Position numbers and translations under genes: made by a program
From: Pterobdella sp. o SKG-2022
Taxonomy: Eukaryota; Annelida; Clitellata; Hirudinida; Piscicolidae
Length of the DNA stretch: 64,000 nucleotides
Direction: 5' to 3'
Assembly (NCBI GenBank): GCA_964035795.1
Contig: OZ038320.1
Location: forward strand, 32,971,456 to 33,035,455
The notes under the pieces: generated by a model
Seen by the model: only the letters and a program-made list of their open reading frames with translations
Databases searched by the model: none
Told to the model about the DNA's origin: nothing
Shown: in pieces, positions 63,101 through 64,000 of the stretch
How positions within the stretch are numbered: position 1 is the first letter of the stretch
Layout: each line of letters begins with the position of its first letter

Positions 63101-63896
63101 GAGGGGCAGGATGCAGGGGGCTTGTTGAGGGAATGGTACATCATAATATCCAGGGAGATCTTCAACCCCATGTACGCTCTCTTCAGAACCTCCCCAGGAG
63201 ACCGAGTCACTTACACCATCAATCCTTCCTCACACTGCAACTCAAATCATCTGAGTTACTTTAAGTTTGTGGGCAGAGTGATAGCGAAGGCCATTTATGA
63301 CAACAAACTCCTCGAGTGCTACTTCACCAGATCCTTCTACAAACATATCCTTGGAGTCCCTGTCAAGTTTGCTCTCACTTCACTTCTTCACAACGCACAT
63401 ACACACACGTACATATAAAAACACACACACATACACACAGGTACACAGACATGGAGAGTGAGGACTACACCTTCTACAAAGGACTTGTGTACTTGATCGA
63501 GAACAATGTGGAGGACCTGGGTTATGAACTCACATTCAGTACTGAGGTGCAACATGCTTTAGTGTGGTGTTGTGTGTGTGCCTCATTACCGCTGCGGTGT
63601 TGTGTGTGTGTTTGTGGATAATATGTTGAATATGTTGGTAAATAAGTAGAATAAGCCAAGGTGTGATGTTGACAGATCCAGGAGTTTGGAGTGACAACAG
63701 TGAGAGACTTGAAGGAGGGAGGCAGAAATATTAAGGTGATCATCAGTACTTTTTATGTGTCATACCTTTTATATGTAATTATGATAATGAGGATGATGAT
63801 GATAATGATGATGTGGACCCCCAGGTGACAGAGGACGTGAAGAAGGAGTACGTAAAGTTGTTGTGTCAGATGAAGATGACAGGTGCTATCAAGCAG
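40416..63896 (+). CDS. HUWE1: HUWE1, giant HECT E3 ubiquitin ligase, partial at 3' end
   Basis: 81 exons from ATG 40416 to 63896, all with GT-AG introns and compatible phases, total 11,739 nt or 3,913 codons. They follow vertebrate HUWE1 in order. The start [11 protein letters not shown] matches the family N-terminus. DUF908 and DUF913 armadillo-like repeats follow, then UBA, UIM, WWE, an acidic stretch, UBM repeats (DUF4414), more helical repeats and the first part of HECT. HUWE1 forms a ring-shaped ligase that ubiquitinates many nuclear and cytosolic targets (for example MCL1, p53, histones and N-MYC in vertebrates). The protein should be close to the usual 4,300-4,400 residues. The last 200 or so codons, with the catalytic-cysteine loop, fall outside the window. 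Lineage-specific poly-Ser, poly-Asn and Gln/Thr tracts interrupt the linkers. No frameshift or in-frame stop was found. Confidence 0.97.
47822..47875 (+). repeat. HUWE1: Coding (TCC)n tract giving 18 serines in HUWE1 exon 28
   Basis: 18 serine codons, nearly all TCC, lie between KFTTP and FDPSAYL, where vertebrates have a short unrelated linker. The near-perfect codon repetition points to recent microsatellite expansion inside the exon, kept in frame. Confidence 0.93.
47961..48000. repeat. (GATA)n in a HUWE1 intron
   Basis: About ten tagatagata units 20 bp before the 48023 exon. The acceptor itself (gaacag) sits just beyond the tract. Confidence 0.9.
48583..48696 (+). other. HUWE1: HUWE1 UBA domain exon (31)
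   Basis: A single exon reads [16 protein letters not shown] and then [12 protein letters not shown]. It carries the M-G-F loop and the A-T-E-Y helix typical of ubiquitin-associated domains, which bind ubiquitin chains. Confidence 0.95.
48791..48880. repeat. (TAG)n/(TCG) trinucleotide in a HUWE1 intron
   Basis: tagtagtag and tcgtagcag units for about 90 bp between the UBA and UIM exons. Confidence 0.85.
48904..48969 (+). other. HUWE1: HUWE1 UIM exon (32)
   Basis: A 66-nt exon reads [18 protein letters not shown], with the acidic lead and A-x-x-x-S core of a ubiquitin-interacting motif. The exact acceptor (gaag at 48900-48903) is the least certain in this part, because a second AG follows 5 bp later, but phase supports this choice. 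Confidence 0.88.
49053..50684 (+). other. HUWE1: HUWE1 exons 33-37: spacer and helical repeats before WWE
   Basis: Exons: 49053-49401, 49503-49627, 49789-49935, 50091-50209 and 50597-50684. The first exon is mostly a Thr/Ser/Asn-rich spacer ending in [13 protein letters not shown]. The others match the vertebrate armadillo region ([53 protein letters not shown]). Confidence 0.92.
50778..51433 (+). other. HUWE1: HUWE1 WWE domain (exons 38-40)
   Basis: Exons: 50778-50899, 51034-51085 and 51370-51433. They read [19 protein letters not shown], then [17 protein letters not shown] and [13 protein letters not shown]. The W-x-W and W of the WWE fold and the RRRY strand are all present. WWE domains commonly bind poly-ADP-ribose or partner proteins. 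The donor at 50900 is set by phase; a second GT sits two bases upstream. Confidence 0.95.
51157..51282 (-). mobile_element. Hairpin-bearing short retroposon, copy 1 (5'-truncated)
   Basis: Flanked by identical 13-bp repeats GATTGCTATAATG (51144-51156 and 51283-51295). The left end (51157-51182) is the reverse complement of the A-rich 3' tail of copy 2. The right part is a 34-bp near-perfect hairpin (51212-51245 with 51249-51282, one mismatch, 3-base loop). Relative to copy 2 the distal end is missing, as expected for 5' truncation during LINE-type integration. It lies in the HUWE1 intron between the 51034 and 51370 exons, antisense to the gene. Confidence 0.75.
51724..51970. repeat. (GGT/GAT)n block in a HUWE1 intron
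   Basis: About 245 bp of ggtggtggtgatgatgatg starting directly at the donor of the 51666-51723 exon (caggtgatg). G-rich on the RNA strand. Open - strand frames are by-products. Confidence 0.9.
52859..52935 (+). repeat. HUWE1: Poly-asparagine coding tract in HUWE1
   Basis: AAC/AAT codons encode about 22 Asn with scattered Ser and Thr inside exon 44. Codons are mixed, so this tract is older than the TCC serine tract. Confidence 0.9.
53090..53169 (+). repeat. HUWE1: KQTD-A/I-S peptide repeat in HUWE1
   Basis: Four imperfect copies of an 18-bp, six-codon unit encode [12 protein letters not shown] and flanks (aaacagacagatgcatcc-like). A lysine-rich insert in a loop between conserved helices, not known from vertebrate HUWE1. 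Confidence 0.85.
53836..53960. repeat. 20-bp GT-rich minisatellite at a HUWE1 splice donor
   Basis: About five copies of tgtgtgtgtttactggggtg/tgtttagtggggtg begin right at the 5' splice site after the 53718-53835 exon. Confidence 0.85.
54669..55738 (+). other. HUWE1: HUWE1 exons 49-52: acidic region
   Basis: Exons: 54669-54893, 55011-55141, 55205-55319 and 55652-55738. Long Asp/Glu runs in three exons are followed by [20 protein letters not shown]. Vertebrate HUWE1 has an acidic tract at the same place, thought to help bind basic substrates such as histones. The last exon ([17 protein letters not shown]) leads back into conserved sequence. Confidence 0.92.
55408..55584 (+). mobile_element. 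Hairpin-bearing short retroposon, copy 2 (apparently full length)
   Basis: Flanked by 13-bp repeats AGAATAATTCTAA (55395-55407 and 55585-55597). Arms 55408-55466 and 55499-55557 form an imperfect 59-bp stem with a 32-base loop. The outer 15 bp pair perfectly (TGAATATAATTTCAG with its complement). A 27-base single-stranded tail (55558-55584) ends ggcttttgaaaaaatc. The tail and arm sequence recur inverted in copy 1 with a different flanking duplication. It lies in the HUWE1 intron between the 55205 and 55652 exons, in sense. Confidence 0.8.
56786..56910. repeat. 27-bp minisatellite in a HUWE1 intron
   Basis: Four copies of gataatgaggatgatgatgg followed by tcatgcg, with one 9-bp-longer unit. 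Confidence 0.85.
57029..57160. repeat. (TCTA)n in a HUWE1 intron
   Basis: Imperfect then perfect TCTA units, ending about 60 bp before the acceptor of the 57224 exon. Confidence 0.9.
58345..58989 (+). other. HUWE1: HUWE1 UBM / DUF4414 repeats (exons 60-62)
   Basis: Exons: 58345-58478, 58562-58732 and 58827-58989. Four related motifs follow each other: [49 protein letters not shown] and [15 protein letters not shown]. Each has the L-P pair of ubiquitin-binding motifs. Order and spacing match vertebrate HUWE1. Confidence 0.95.
61141..61184. repeat. (TAGA)n in a HUWE1 intron
   Basis: About ten tagatagata units between the 61064 and 61208 exons, an intron of only 98 bp. Confidence 0.9.
61734..61961 (+). 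repeat. HUWE1: Gln/Thr/Ser-rich coding exon of HUWE1
   Basis: The whole exon is an imperfect (ACA CAA CAA TCA)n tract encoding [15 protein letters not shown] repeats. It replaces a non-repetitive vertebrate linker between the GKELQL region and the ELWxxL helix. Confidence 0.9.
62793..63896 (+). other. HUWE1: HUWE1 HECT domain, N-lobe and start of C-lobe side (exons 77-81)
   Basis: Exons: 62793-62976, 63096-63366, 63441-63546, 63676-63735 and 63825-63896. They read [91 protein letters not shown] and [13 protein letters not shown]. They continue [13 protein letters not shown]. All are near-identical to vertebrate HUWE1. The E2-binding N-lobe is therefore intact. The catalytic cysteine (in the TCFNQLDLP-type loop) is about 150-200 codons further on and not visible. 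The donor after 63896 (gtcaga) shows the gene continues. Confidence 0.97.
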
Positions 63897-64000
63897 GTCA
63901 GATGGCGCATCCTAATCCCTCTCATTTTCTTTCTCCATTATTTGTTTTATTAATTCCTCGTTTTTTACTTATATATATTTTTCCATATTTTAAATTTTAT
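63897..64000. other. Start of the next HUWE1 intron
   Basis: T-rich sequence after the donor at 63897. The next HECT exon lies beyond the window. Confidence 0.8.

Overview
The window is animal nuclear DNA, very AT-rich and crowded with microsatellites, with GT-AG introns throughout and a 200-base assembly gap (N) at 12642-12841. The two recognisable genes, a CELF-type RNA-binding protein and the giant ubiquitin ligase HUWE1, are metazoan orthologues. Their divergent linkers, the short HUWE1 introns and a tRNA-derived SINE ending in a GCGCTTTATAAATAC-type tail suggest an invertebrate. I cannot name the phylum from the sequence. All three multi-exon genes I could assemble lie on the + strand.

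Layout: (1) 1-5019 holds the 3' part of an unrecognised gene. Eight phase-compatible exons (2743-5019) encode a cysteine-containing ectodomain, one membrane span and a short charged tail. (2) 5020-10167 has no supported gene. It contains a LINE-like remnant, a 1003-bp uninterrupted (TCTA)n tract and CA-rich minisatellites. (3) 10168-34504 is the 3' part of a CELF3-6/Bruno-like gene: RRM2, a divergent linker and RRM3 in eleven recognised exons. RRM1 is not in the window. Its first three introns are 4.6-7.3 kb and full of VNTRs, SINEs and long (TG)n tracts, one of which starts about 10 nt after a 5' splice site. (4) 34505-40415 is AT-rich intergenic DNA with a SINE, small direct repeats and a cluster of hairpins. 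(5) 40416-63896 is HUWE1 from its start codon to the middle of the HECT domain. I could place 81 exons (11,739 nt, exactly 3,913 codons in frame) with introns of about 70-560 bp. The catalytic-cysteine end of the HECT domain is beyond the window.

The genes do not form an operon or a visible pathway. CELF proteins act on GU-rich RNA in splicing and mRNA decay, while HUWE1 ubiquitinates many nuclear and cytosolic substrates. The most unusual element is a short hairpin-bearing retroposon present twice in HUWE1 introns (51157-51282 and 55408-55584). Each copy is flanked by its own 13-bp target-site duplication, and one appears 5'-truncated.
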